From Skeletonema tropicum (Eukaryota > Bacillariophyta > Thalassiosirophyceae > Thalassiosirales > Thalassiosiraceae): 64,000 nucleotides of DNA. Both the position numbers and the translations under genes were made by a program. The notes beneath the pieces are model-generated. The model was not told where the DNA came from and searched no databases. It saw only the letters and a list, made by a program, of their open reading frames with translations. The stretch is taken from contig CM074149.1 in the NCBI GenBank assembly GCA_037178625.1, positions 496,001 through 560,000 of the forward strand, written 5' to 3'. Positions 39,273 to 49,597 of the stretch are shown in pieces. Position 1 is the stretch's first letter. Each line of letters opens with the position of its first letter.

Positions 39273-39274
39273 TA

Positions 39275-39865
39275 ATCTGGACCGAGAAAAAAGATGATAT
39301 GCTGGAACTGAAGATGAAAAGAGAAAAATAGATTATTCTAAATATCACACATATTCTAACTACCAGAACTGATTCACGCGATGCTGTTATTGCTTGACAT
39401 TGAATCCGTTCGATCATACTGATGATGTCTTCGTCGATGATCAAGCTCGGATGAGCCTCGACCTGGAATGAAATTCTTGTTTGGTGAATGCCTCCGTCTT
39501 GAACCCGGATAGGGATAGGATATGCCGTCCCCCTTCCTGCGCTTCGCGTTACAGGTCCTGGGGGTGTCATGAAACTGCCGTCAAGTTGTTGCGGACAATG
39601 CATGTGCCTGTGGAAGGCGCGGCGGATCTAACTGTTGCTGCGCCGAAACGGCAACTGATTATTAGAAGTGGCCAGCAACTGATTTTGCTGCAGCATCATT
39701 CTGCGTTGTAGTTGATTAGTTTGTTGTTGCTGGGACTGGGGCGCGTTGGATATCCCTAAGCTAGGATTTGGTTGGCGTTGTAAATGGCTCAGCACGTTAT
39801 TTTTTGAGCAAAAGTGCACTTGATGATCTGGAAGATTCGATTGCTGCTGCAGATTCAGTAAGAGA
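39275..39865 (-). pseudogene. Gln-rich and TRISF-containing coding remnants downstream of the DUF6824 gene
   Basis: Another minus-strand frame overlaps the end of the DUF6824 gene and reads LLLNLQQQSNLPDHQVH to LPFRRSNS, a TAG near 39628, and then, in the same frame, MHCPQQLDGSFMTPPG to HQTRISFQVEAHPSLIIDED (about 39603-39430). The Gln-rich part looks like the lost C-terminus of the DUF6824 protein. TRISFxxHPSL is the motif of family D. Either an unrecognised intron joins these parts, or the 3' half of the gene has decayed by a frameshift and a stop. Confidence 0.45.
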
Positions 39866-40150
39866 TTAGTAGCTGACTGAGGTTGACGCCCCCTCAAGCA
39901 AGAATGGGGCAGATGTGGAGATTGACATAGGAAGTGACGCAGACGGGACCACATTCTGCTGATTCAAGAGTTGCTGGAGGAGGAGAAGTTGATTTGGTTG
40001 CTGTCGTTGCTGTTGCTGTGCCTGATTCAGCAGATGATGAGTCATCCCAACATTCAAAGCAGGTTGAAGTGCAGTTTGTGGCTGCAGTAACTGTCCCAAA
40101 GGATTATTCGGGGGAACCAACATGTGCTGAAGCTGAAGCCAAGAGCTTTG

Positions 40151-40181
<31 letters not shown>

Positions 40182-40867
40182 GTCTGGAGAAGTAGCTGGA
40201 TCAATCCATTCTGATCTGCATCTGCACTTTCATTGCTGGAAGTATTGTCTGCAGATGTTGGGAGGGTGGCAACTGTGCTACTAGTGCTAGATTGATGCAA
40301 TTGCTGTAGAAGATGAAGTTGCTGCTGCAGATTGGAATTTCCAGGCACACGAAACAGATCAGTTGCAGATCGTGTCTGATGAACCGATCGATCAACGCTC
40401 TGCTGCTGCTGCTGCTGCTGAGATCTTTGACGGGAACGCCGCAGTTCTTCTCTCCTCCGTTTCAATTCCTCCTTTCCTCTACTGGTATACGCCATCGCTT
40501 GCACTACCCTATCGGCTGCTTCTCTGTTCGACAGCTCCTTCCATTGACCAGTTTCAGAACACCTTTTGAGAAATCTACCGGGGGGATCCTTCGAATAGAC
40601 GGCTTCAATGATGGCCTTGGAAATGTCCATCTTTTGCTTCTTGTCAGCCCTTTTATAGGCATACTAACAGTGGAATGTGGAGGTTATAGAGAATAACTCA
40701 GCTATCATTTCTCATACGTTCGGCAATTGGGCGAAAGAAAAATAATGGAAACATACAAAATATCCTACCTTCTGCTTGTCAATCATCTTCCGAAATTGCT
40801 CATTGCCGGGATGTTGATTGTACCAAGCTCCACGGCCTGACAGAACATCGCTATCAGTTGGCGTCAT
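39866..40867 (-). CDS. DUF6824-domain protein, two exons, Gln-rich tail
   Basis: Exon 1 (40867-40769) encodes MTPTDSDVLSGRGAWYNQHPG and FRKMIDKQK. A 105-bp intron (40768-40664, GT-AG, phase 0) follows, then exon 2 (40663-39866) with YAYKRADKKQKMDISKAII, PPGRFLKRC, GQWKELSNREAADRVVQAMAY. Together these fit the DUF6824 pattern common in diatoms and other stramenopiles (DVLSGRG, N-x-H-x-GN-x2-FR, GRFL, W). The domain's function is not established; a nuclear or DNA-related role has been suggested by composition only. The rest is Gln/Leu/Asn-rich low complexity. The C-terminus ends at an early stop, and a continuing Gln-rich frame suggests a frameshift or a missed intron. Confidence 0.8.
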
Positions 40868-41264
40868 TCTTTCTTGACTCGTCAAATCGATGTTTACCTA
40901 GGCGAGTGAAGGTCGTCACATCTACTGTGGGACTCTCAATTGGATGGGGTGCCAAACTGGTTTCACTGAAAACTTGTGCCTGGACTAAGCAGCACCGTTT
41001 CACTGAAACACTTGCGACTGCGGCTCAAACTCAAAGAGCTGAGTTCCTGTTGCTTCCTGCTTAGGCATCCGATGGGGAGAGAGGTACTCCTAGTACCATA
41101 TCTTTCAAGATAGGCCTCGGATGGGCCTACTCTGACCTCCCCGTAATGGGGGGTCCCCAATCCACCTGCTTGCTTGCCTGGAATCTGGAATATATCTCTA
41201 GAAGTAAGTAAGAACCCCTCAGGCCGATCCTTACGGTTGACGTAAACTTGTTTGCAAGCGCGTT
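40868..41264. other. intergenic between DUF6824 gene and transposase remnant
   Basis: No gene. A short inverted pair (CTTTCAAGATAGGCC) and a GC-rich CCCCGTAATGGGGGGTCCCC hairpin near 41139-41158 are the only structures seen. Confidence 0.4.
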
Positions 41265-42508
41265 TTGCGTGCACGCCGCGCTATCCTGACAAAAGATGGA
41301 ATACATAGGACGACTCTCTGTAAAGCACTGATGGAATTGGATAAGATCAACAATGAAAGGTTAAGAAGAAATGAACCAAAGTTGATCTCACAGCGGAAGT
41401 TCATGGAGAATGTTGTTAAGGTAGGGAAGTCAACCTACCAACATCACAGCGGAATCCACCGTATGTACATGAGTTGGACATCTGATGAAAATGCAACGGT
41501 GCCAATGGAAGGGGCCGCCCAAAAGCTATTGACTTCGAAGAATTGACTGTGGCGGTGAAGAGCAAGATTGATGATCGTACGAGTGATAGTAGCCGATTCA
41601 AGGTGGAACACATGGAGCAACTGTTCCGTGAGAAGAAAGAGAAGGAGGCCGAAGACAACGGGCTTGAGTCTGAAACGGTGCAGTGTACTGTGTCGGAAGC
41701 TACACTGAAAACAGCCATGACTGCAGTGGCAATGAATGGTGATGAATCTGGACTTGCTATGTCCAACAAGAAGTTGGCTACGAAGACTGAGAAGCGATTT
41801 CAGGCGGAGCATTCTGTCATGGGTGCTTATGCATATGCTACTACAGTTCTATCAACACATTTGATCGAAGGGCCTCGTCCTCACTCTCTACGCAAGTTCA
41901 AACCTATGGCCCTGAGTAATGACGCCAAAAAGACAGTTGAGTGGGTCAAAGAGGCCTTTGGTGCAGATGAAGTTCATCCTGTTGATCCTAACCTTGTTCT
42001 ATCAACTGATGATACTACTGTTTTTGTATTTGAAGGCGCAACAAACAATGGTTGCATTGACAAGTGGGAGTGGAAAATATGCGACAAAACAGATTCTTCT
42101 TCCTCGGTTCATAGTGACTTTCACTTTCAGGTTGGTGATGATGTACAAATGGCTGGTGGTCTTCGTGTCAGATTGACATTCACATTCACTGCAAGTGGTT
42201 TAGCCGCACCTCCATATGTTGCAGTTAGCGGGTTGACGGAAGAGGAGTTGTCACCGCTGCCGCTGCTTTGCGAAGACGGAATATTGGCGGAAAAAATCCC
42301 TGGGTTATGCAAGGGAGGTGATGATTTGTTCAATGAAGGCTTTGGATGGCTGGTTTTCCTTCGTGCAGACAAGAAGAACAACAAAAAAGACCAGGACGAA
42401 GCCGTTCTTAGTATTGCGAACAAAAAGTTCATGCATTACAACGATAAGGTGCTACTCCCGTTCATTCGGTCGATTCGTGAGAAGTTGGGATGGAAGAAGG
42501 CCCTATGA
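41265..42508 (+). pseudogene. broken transposase-like gene
   Basis: Two overlapping frames make one protein with a shift near 41490-41510. The first reads AILTKDGIHRTTLCKALMEL without an ATG (5' truncated). The second reads GRGRPKAIDFEEL (an AT-hook-like word) and continues for 320 residues with PNLVLSTDDTTVFVFEG, WEWKICDK, GGLRVRLTFTFTASGLAAP and PLLCEDGILAE. The DDTT word in a beta-strand context looks like a DDE-type transposase core of a repeated diatom family; this family assignment is inference. It ends at RSIREKLGWKKAL, before the rest of a DDE domain would be expected. No terminal repeats were found. Confidence 0.6.
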
Positions 42509-42722
42509 CTATGAATATAGTTATGATAATTATAATATTTAGGTTAGTGTCTTGGACGCGCCGTGTCAACAATGATAAGCTGAAGTAATTTCACAATTTT
42601 GTTTTTGTACTATCTATACCATCACATATACACACATGTGAATATGGCTATCTGTAGGATGATTCTACTATACAATCGAAAGTGCTTGACACTATCGACC
42701 AAATCATCTTCATTCAGCTCTT
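42509..42722. other. 3' flank between transposase remnant and roadblock gene
   Basis: AT-rich, with no gene and no named structure. Confidence 0.4.
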
Positions 42723-43252
42723 TCAATCTTGATCAGACTTGGGTTTCCACTCTTGCAATACAATCACATTAAAATTTTTCTCATGCGACACAATGACCTC
42801 CTTTCGTCCTGTCTTGATACGCAGAATCCTTAGGTCGTCGTTTGGATCGAGATCGCGTGCTACGTTGGTAGCTCTTGTGGCAAGCTTGGTGAGCTTCTAT
42901 TGATGCGGTGCATTGTGGAGTGTCACATTGAAGGATCAAGTGTAAGTGTCGGTGAGACGAGCAGTAATATTGGTAGAAGCAGGTATGCAACACTACATTC
43001 TCTGCATTATCAAAGCAAACTCACCCTAGCCAAATCATCAGCCAGCTTCTTGGTCATATCAACTTGATGGCGAAGAACTGTTCCATCATTGTTGCAAATG
43101 ACGTATCCTTCGACTCCTTCCAAGTCTTTGATTCGAACTAGACCTTCTTCAATTTCACTCTGAGAAAATGAAGAGCGGTGAGATACAATGTGGAAGGGCA
43201 GGCGACGACGACTATACGACAAACGAAGTTAAAGATAAAGAGAGCTTACCAT
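42723..43252 (-). CDS. dynein light chain roadblock/LC7, three exons
   Basis: Spliced from 43252-43250 (ATG only), 43159-43025 and 42896-42723, with introns of 90 and 128 bp that have GT-AG ends. The 103-residue product has SEIEEGLVRIKDLEGVEGYV, CNNDGTVLRHQ, and the C-terminal DLDPNDDLRILRIKTGRKEVIV, which line up with the roadblock family along the full normal length (about 96-105 residues). Roadblock forms a homodimer that binds dynein intermediate chains in cytoplasmic or intraflagellar dynein and helps load cargo. The ATG-only first exon is unusual but gives a family-typical N-terminus. It lies downstream of, and on the same strand as, the kinase gene. Confidence 0.9.
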
Positions 43253-44075
43253 TTCTTGGATTGAGAGATAGAGGTGCAAACTAAGTACGATAACGAGTCA
43301 GAGTCAGATCACAAAATGAAAGAATTTTTTAAATACGCTTGATGAAAAAAATGATCATAATAATTTTAAAAATGCATTGGCGACTTGCATGAAATAATGA
43401 TCTGATCGAGATCAATCCCTAAGCCTTTCTCGTGCTACATCCAACCAGACAGCAGCCGTGATCATAGCCCTTTTCTCGATAATCAAATAGACGGACGTAA
43501 TGTACCTAATTCCTACGCATGTGAGATGGCCCTTTCTCACACAAATCTCGACTAAAAGAGGAAGGAAGAGGGGTGTCCGGAGTCCGGACTATCCTCAAGT
43601 GAAAGATCATGCTCAATGTCATTGCATCCCATCGTGTTCATCTCCTCATCAGTGCTTGATGGTACCCCTCCCAAGTGCAATCTCAAGGGCGAAGGCAAAG
43701 GCAAAGACCGATCGATAGAACAAGGACGGTGAATGGTTCGAGAGGTAAGTAGAGGGGGAAAGAAGAAGTGAAGTCCAAGAAGGGGAGGATGAAACAGGCG
43801 AAGCAGCACGAAAATCAAAAAACGTCTTCGTAGAAGCAGCCACCGAAGAAGGTGTGATGTGCTTGTCGTGGAGAAAGTCTAGAGCAGAGAGTAATGATTA
43901 ATCAATAATGTTCTATTAACATCGGTATTGCGCACTACAATTAGAATCTGTACAGCAAAAGTTTCTTGCCCTTTCATAGTGTGACCACGTCCGAAAGCAA
44001 GGTTCAGTCGAGTTCTGTGTTTTGTTAGTAGTTCGTTGGCAGAAAATTACCCAGCTCTGATTTTTTTCAGCTCCA
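43253..44075. other. intergenic between kinase and roadblock genes
   Basis: No gene is confidently supported. A minus-strand frame near 43649-43843 (MAASTKTFFDFRAASPVSSS) has a transit-peptide-like composition, and an acidic frame (NDIEHDLSLEDSPDSG) follows it; together they could be a small spliced gene, but I cannot show exon borders. Confidence 0.3.
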
Positions 44076-45832
44076 TCAAATACCACGAATGTACACAGAC
44101 TGAGCAGCACGGCTCTTCTGCATATTCATTCTACGCATAGACCCACCAAAAGCTGTAAGTTTTCGAGCAGATGCTCCCATTGCAGAACTCTTTAAGCCGC
44201 CATCGCGACCAGTGTCTGCCGCATTCCTTGCATCGGTGGCAGCTTGGTTATCAAAGGCTTTTAAGAGAGTGTACTCGTAGTTGTAAGATTTGTACTTGTC
44301 AACATCCTTTTGCTTATCGATGGCAGCAATGCTATATGTCGATATCGTAAAGAAGAAGACAAACCAAAAAGTAAGCAACAACATTGCAGGCAAAACAAAT
44401 AGTGATGACAAAACAATGCAGAATACAACATGATATCATAGAATCTCTTACCAATCCTTCTTTCCCATACTTTCAAGAATCTGGATCAAATCATCGACCT
44501 TTATCACACCCAGCTTGGCATCCAAACTATCATCCTTCTCCAAGTGTGCATCCACATTGGCCAAGAGCGCCTTGATATCCGCACGATTCAACAGGGTGGC
44601 CAAAATCGTTGTCAGGGCACGTGCAAACTTGGTAAATCCAAATGCCAATGCCGCCTTTTCTCCTGTCCCTGCAAGGACAATAGACGCAGTCCTTTTCAAA
44701 GATGCACGTTTGTTGGTGGTACTACTCTTACGCTTCGGCATCTTTGTCGTAGCAACATCACCATGCTCTTGACCGTGCTCTTGACCATGCTCTTGATGGA
44801 ACAAGACAAAATCATCCTCCTCCAACATTTCACCAGCACTCTTTCGTCCCTTATACCGATACATCAACAACTTGTCCAACATGTCAAAGTACGTCTCTGG
44901 CATACTCTCGGGCATACCTGGCAAACTCCTCAAATCTCGTTTCGACTTGTGCAACAAATTAAACGCCGCTTGAAGCTGTTCCGCCGGATATCCTGCCACC
45001 AATACGTACAGTACCACGCCGACACTGAAGACGTCTGTTTTGGTGGTGTATGATTTTTGGAAAACTTCAGGAGAGATGTAGAATGGAGTGCCGCTGAAGG
45101 TTTGATGGGTGAGGCCTGGGGTGTTGTCCATTGTGGCGCAGCCAAAGTCGATGAGGCGTAGTTCGGCATTCTTGGAGTTGGATTTGAACACTTTTGTATA
45201 TTATGTTGTAGAGATGGTATATTTGAGAGATGATGATAGAATTTATGATGTGTTGAGCCACAAGAAGGATGAGCAAGCAGACAGATGACATAATATATCA
45301 TATACAATGCAAAAGATATACAAAGTATCTTCTACTCACTAATATTCTCCGGCTTGATATCTCTATGCAATATATTATGCCGATCACAATGATCCACTGC
45401 ACTCAACAACTGAAACGCCATCCTCGATACGTCCTCCGTCCTCAGCCCCTCCTCACTAAAATTATTCGCTGTATATTCCAACATTTCACCCCCTGAACAT
45501 ATTTCCGTCACGACATACACCTTCGAGGGTGATTCGTATGTGGACTCCAGTAGTAGATTGTACGACTGGCCATTGAGTACCTTTAAGATATCAATTTCCA
45601 TCTTGAGTAAATCCGCATGCATGGGAGGATACAACGTGTTATCCTTGAACGTGAATCCCTTATTGAGAATCTTGGAGGCCAATTGAACATTGGATGATTT
45701 GTCCGTGACCAATTTGACAATACCGAATTCACCCTGGCCAAGTGTTTTGGAGTCGGTGAAGCGTTCTTTGTATTCGGCTTCGGTGCCGGAGTTGGTTGCG
45801 TAGGGTTCTGTTTTGGAGGTGGCGCAGCCCAT
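44076..45832 (-). CDS. CDPK-like Ser/Thr protein kinase, three exons, N-myristoylation signal
   Basis: Spliced from 45832-45340, 45190-44452 and 44331-44076 (introns 149 and 120 bp, GT-AG), giving 495 residues. It begins MGCATSK, a classic myristoylation plus palmitoylation signal, so it should sit on a membrane. Kinase motifs: GQGEFGIVK (Gly loop), ASKIL (Lys), HRDIKPENIMF (catalytic loop), IDFGCA (Mg site), GTPFYISPEV (activation loop end), DVFSVGVVLYVL. The domain is most like calcium-dependent kinases, yet I see no canonical EF-hand; a degenerate segment KDDSLDAKLGVIKVDDLIQIL sits where one would be. A triple QEHG repeat and a basic KRKSSTTNKRASLKR tract link the parts. Pieces of its last exon are copied at 46878 and 48118. 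Confidence 0.88.
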
Positions 45833-46028
45833 TTTGATTGGTTGGTTTGATGATATGAGTCTACTTATGAATTTGCCCTTCTTCCTCGCGGCTCGCGGCC
45901 GGCTGTTTTTGTTGTTTGTTGGGAACGTTTTTTGATTGAATTTGCGCTTTTTGGTAGTGTCACTGCACTTTCGCCTTCTCCTTCTCCTTCCGGAAGTTGC
46001 AGGCCGAGCGATGTCCGCTGCCAAAGTT
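45833..46028 (-). promoter_or_regulatory. kinase upstream region
   Basis: The region before the kinase ATG is less than 200 bp long before the family C fragment begins. The frame is open upstream with an Arg-rich stretch, but the MGCATS start is much more likely to be used. Confidence 0.45.
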
Positions 46029-46122
46029 TAGGAAGAGATTCAAGATAGTAGACTTCGAAGACACGTGCTTCTTTTCTGTTAAGCGCAGAAGCACTGACGA
46101 GGTCGGAGATGATAAGAAGTGA
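46029..46122 (+). pseudogene. 3' fragment of a family C gene
   Basis: It matches the last 30 codons of C3 (EEIQAIVDF-DTCF, KRRSTDEVGDDKK-like) and continues into the same 3' flank. The 5' part is missing: the fragment begins right at the kinase upstream region. 46029-46420 is a direct repeat of about 47690-48110. Confidence 0.75.
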
Positions 46123-46877
46123 AAACTCTTAGCTTACACACTTCCGTGTGTAAAAGAGCGGGCAATCTGATGATGATTCTTACCCCTTTTGTGTCCGTAC
46201 TTCTTAGTTATTATAGACTAAGCAGATGATTGCTAATACTGAGATGCGGATGCGTTGATACTCCGATAGAGAATAGATGCATGCTCAGATAGCTTCGATG
46301 TATTAGGTGCTCAGATGGTTCCGATCACGTCACTGCAATAGTTGTGTAGAAGCGAAGCCCAGCCTTCGGGCAAGTTCCTCGTGATGACAATTCATATCTC
46401 CTTGGAAGCATGCACACGATCAATAGCCGACGGAAAGACTCTATCATAAGCCCTGTAAGTACCTATGAGGATCGAGGTTGCCCGCGGAATGTGGTTGTCT
46501 AATATATGAACCAGTTCAAGTTCAAGAGCTTTGCCGCTGCCGAATGATATGACCAAGAAGTAAAAGATTGGTAGATGAAAATGTGGCGAGGCCAGAAAAT
46601 GGCTATCACGCGAGAGCAGATGAGTGGGAGAGCCGATGATGTGATGTTGCTTGAACCAGTCCTGAGAAGTGGGCGGCGGCAGATGATTCTTGAAAAGGTA
46701 ATAGGTAGACCGAAAGAAGGCGTTGACTCAAAATCCTCTAGCCCGAAAGCCATCATAGCGATTGATAGATCAATGGAGAGTGGAGAGGAACGGGGCATAG
46801 TGAGATCGACGTCACATGGAAGCATCACATTCATACATGTGATACATCATGATAGGTTGCATAGAGCCAAATCTTCG
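46123..46877. repeat. 3' flank duplicate and inverted dispersed repeat
   Basis: 46123-46420 duplicates the C3 3' flank (GATGCGGATGCGTTGATACT). 46440-46710 is the inverted copy of 20760-21030. No gene is supported. Confidence 0.6.
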
Positions 46878-46978
46878 CTAACAAAGAGTTCTGCGATGGG
46901 ATTATTTGCTCGAAAACTTGCAGCTTTTGGTGGATCCAAATGCGTAAATTGAATACGAAGAAGAGCCATGCTCGGATA
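46878..46978 (+). pseudogene. fragment of the kinase last exon
   Basis: It reads KSSAMGLFARKLAAFGGS and then, after a one-base shift, MRKLNTKKSHA. The kinase ends KSSAMGASARKLTAFGGSMRRMNMQKSRA. Only this exon piece is present, with no kinase domain nearby in the same orientation. Confidence 0.75.
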
Positions 46979-47360
46979 AGTAAAATAATTCTGAGAAGAG
47001 TATTTCTTCGAGTGGAGTTGTTACAATTTTGTGATGGAGTTGGTTATCTTTGTTTTCGGACGGATGTATCTACCTACTTCTCTCTTGCTTAGCTTCGTCA
47101 TCTCAGTCATCGTCAAAATTACTTCAGGTTGGCTAAATGGCAAAAAGGTTGCACGATAAGTAAGTCAGTAAGTAGGAATTACTACATATCATGGAGGCAA
47201 CTTCAACTCATGTCCCAGATTCAACTTGAATTTATATCATAACTGCATGCATTCTCCAAGTACCACAGCACGCTACAGCACGGCAACAATGTCTATGCTC
47301 TAGAGGTAGAACCATCACACAGCAAAGGTAGTACTAACACTATCACCCTCAGCACCCCAT
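46979..47360. other. C3 upstream region
   Basis: No gene. It is the region before C3 and does not resemble the C1/C2 upstream module except for scattered words such as AACTGCATGCA. Confidence 0.4.
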
Positions 47361-47783
47361 ATGAAAGCGATGAACGCAAACTCAGGTAACAACAATCAGC
47401 AAATCAAGTTTCTCTTTGCCCGTCTTAGGGAGCAACTTGAGCAACAAAGACTAAGCCGCGAGAAGAGCATGGCAGAATCGGGCACTGAATCAAAAGAAGG
47501 CGAGGATAGTCATTGTCCCATCAAGAATAAGGATTATTCATCCAAATCCTCGAATTCGAACTCACGTGGCAGCACAGTTACCGCTGCATCCGACGTTCCA
47601 AAGGCGCCTGCGCTAGGGAAGCAAAAGGCGAGGCAGGAGGGTTTGTCAAGAAATTTCCTCTATTTCGAACAGCCCAGGATTGCCACAGAGGAAGAGATTC
47701 AAGCTATAGTAGACTTCGCAGACACGTGCTTCCTTTCTGTTAAGCGCAAAAGCACTGGCGAGGTCGGAGATGATAAGGAGTGA
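47361..47783 (+). CDS. family C protein, short form (C3)
   Basis: A 140-residue protein. The N-terminus, NSGNNNQQIKFLFARLREQLEQQ, and the C-terminal ATEEEIQAIVDFADTCF match C1 and C2, but the middle PPPYTLPYVTF and Lys/Glu/Ala helix are absent. The remainder is Ser/Asn-rich. It is more diverged than C1 is from C2, so it is an older copy. Conservation of only the two ends points to these as the working parts. Confidence 0.68.
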   Translation: MKAMNANSGNNNQQIKFLFARLREQLEQQRLSREKSMAESGTESKEGEDSHCPIKNKDYSSKSSNSNSRGSTVTAASDVPKAPALGKQKARQEGLSRNFLYFEQPRIATEEEIQAIVDFADTCFLSVKRKSTGEVGDDKE

Positions 47784-48117
47784 AAACTCTTAGCTTACCT
47801 CGTAATATCGCTACGGAGAGGTGTGTACTATTTGAAACAAATTTGTACAGCAGTTTTATTAGGGCAACTTTGAATTCACACTTGCGTATGTAAAAGAGAG
47901 GGCAATATGATGATTACCCTGTGTGTGTCTGTACTGAGTTATTTTAAAATAAGCAGATGATAGCCAACACTGAGATGCGGATGCGTTGATACTCCGATAG
48001 AGAATAGATGCTCAGATATCTTCGATGTAATAGGTAGGACCTCAGATGGTTCCGACCATAGAAGCGAAGCCCAGCCTTCTGGCCAGTTCTTCGTGACGAC
48101 AATTCATGTCTACTTAC

Positions 48118-48180
48118 AGCTTTTGGTGGATCAATGCGTAAAATGAATATGAAGAAGAACCGTGCTCAGTCTGTGTACTA
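48118..48180 (+). pseudogene. second fragment of the kinase last exon
   Basis: It reads AFGGSMRKMNMKKNRAQSVYYN, matching the kinase C-terminus AFGGSMRRMNMQKSRAAQSVYI. It follows the C3 3' flank just as 46878 follows the C fragment, so both belong to one duplicated unit. Confidence 0.75.
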
Positions 48181-49019
48181 TAATTACGTGCACTGCTTCC
48201 TGCATGAGGGCCTCAAAGGCCCGAGTGCAGGAAAAGCGGGGCGCGTAATTATGTATTCAATCCTATGTACAAACTCGCTGTATTTTAGCGAGTACAGAAT
48301 ACACCCACATGCGTAGGAATCAATACAGTAGGCCCTCGTGTATTTTGACAAGTACCGGATTAAAAATAAAAAAGTGGATTTAGTTTCAGTTCCCACGTAG
48401 CATCAGCCCTCAAATCAACGTAGGAACCGTCCATACGTACGTTCTAGACGTGAATTTTCTCAGGTACAATTATAACCGCTCGGGTTTACAAAATTTAATC
48501 GCTGCAATAAGACAAAACTTGAGAACCGTTCAGACACTTTTCGTCGTGAAACGTGAATCAGCCTCCAAGTTTGACGTGATGAGATGTGGTCGCAACCTTG
48601 GTCGCAAGGCAATGCCTCATGCCGAACAGCCTAAGCATGATTGTGACCGAAGGCTCTATTGCAAGTTCATACACTCTGCTGTCATTTCATCTCTATAGGT
48701 GAGAAGACCGAAATATCAAAGTTAAGTTCTTGACTTCGTCCTACCTACTTACTCCTCTAGAAAAGTACCTACAGCATGTTGTGCGTGTTGTCTTCTCACG
48801 CAGCAAGGGCCGCTAGTCGTAAAATGAGATTTGGCAAAGGCCCAATGCACTTTAGATATATCCGTTCGACAGTTCAGTACCGCTCCACCTGAATACACCA
48901 CTCACCTGCATCGAGGTAAAATACAGGAGTTTTGCATGCATGGGGTTGAATACTTACTTATGTATGTACACTCGTGGTACATAATATTTGATGAAGGATG
49001 AGGATAGATAGATAGATTA
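48181..49019. other. intergenic, no gene
   Basis: I see no gene. Weak inverted words lie near 48270-48340 (CGCTGTATTTTAGCGAG). A GATA microsatellite at about 49000-49017 abuts the D1 fragment. Confidence 0.4.
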
Positions 49020-49370
49020 TTGACTGCCAAGAATGGGTTACATCGTGTTGCTACCAAAAAACATGATGGTGGTGCTAAAGCCGCGAAGAGACCAAGGAAC
49101 ACTGTACGTAAGCATGAAGATCCATTTATGTACTACTCCAATCAAGAGACGAGGATGAATGCCTTGCTCTTGAGCGATGGCGACGGCGGCAATGATGGAC
49201 AGGTAGCCCCAGCGTTACAAGAGCGGAAGACGAGGATCTCTTTTGAGCTTCACCCGTCTTTACTGCTTGAGGATTTGCTGCCAGATAATGGTCAAGGATT
49301 ACCACTAGACGAAGATGACACCGGGGGAGATGCATTCATTCTATTGGCCCACTTCCCCGAAGCGTTCTGA
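49020..49370 (+). pseudogene. family D copy lacking its start and fused to a B-type 3' end (D1)
   Basis: From AKNGLHRVATKKHDGG to LPLDEDDTGGDA it is nearly identical to D2, but the ATG-bearing first codons are replaced by microsatellite sequence; the frame now begins at a TTG. After GGDA the sequence switches to DNA matching the 3' end of the ankyrin B gene (CCCACTTCC-CGAAGCGTTCTGAGCT), read in another frame as HFPEAF. It is a chimeric, probably inactive copy. Confidence 0.75.
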
Positions 49371-49597
49371 GCTTCCTCAAGTTTTTCCTCACAGAAAACC
49401 AACGTCGCGCCTTGATCCTGCATGGCTGTCACGTAGGTGGGAATAAAGAAACTAGAGAAGACTCAGGTACTGTGTTAGTATATAGTTTGCAAGGAAACAC
49501 TTTGAGTGATTACTGTATATAGGCTCTACAGAGTGCACGCTACTTATGTTAGTGCCTGTGTGTGTGGGGCTTTAGGTTATTTCTGTGCTACGGTAAA
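49371..49597. other. flank between D1 and the LINE fragment
   Basis: No gene. Near 49570 a word (CTTTAGGTTATTTCTGTG-TA) recurs from the Ank1 3' region at 2278. Confidence 0.4.

Noticed and set aside
42781..42993. A 70-codon minus-strand frame in the roadblock 3' region
   Set aside because: It is the wrong frame across exon 3 and intron 2; the spliced frame gives the conserved roadblock C-terminus.
43552..43843. Small secreted or plastid-targeted protein gene
   Set aside because: Transit-peptide-like composition only; no consistent exon structure or homology could be shown, so it is mentioned but not called.
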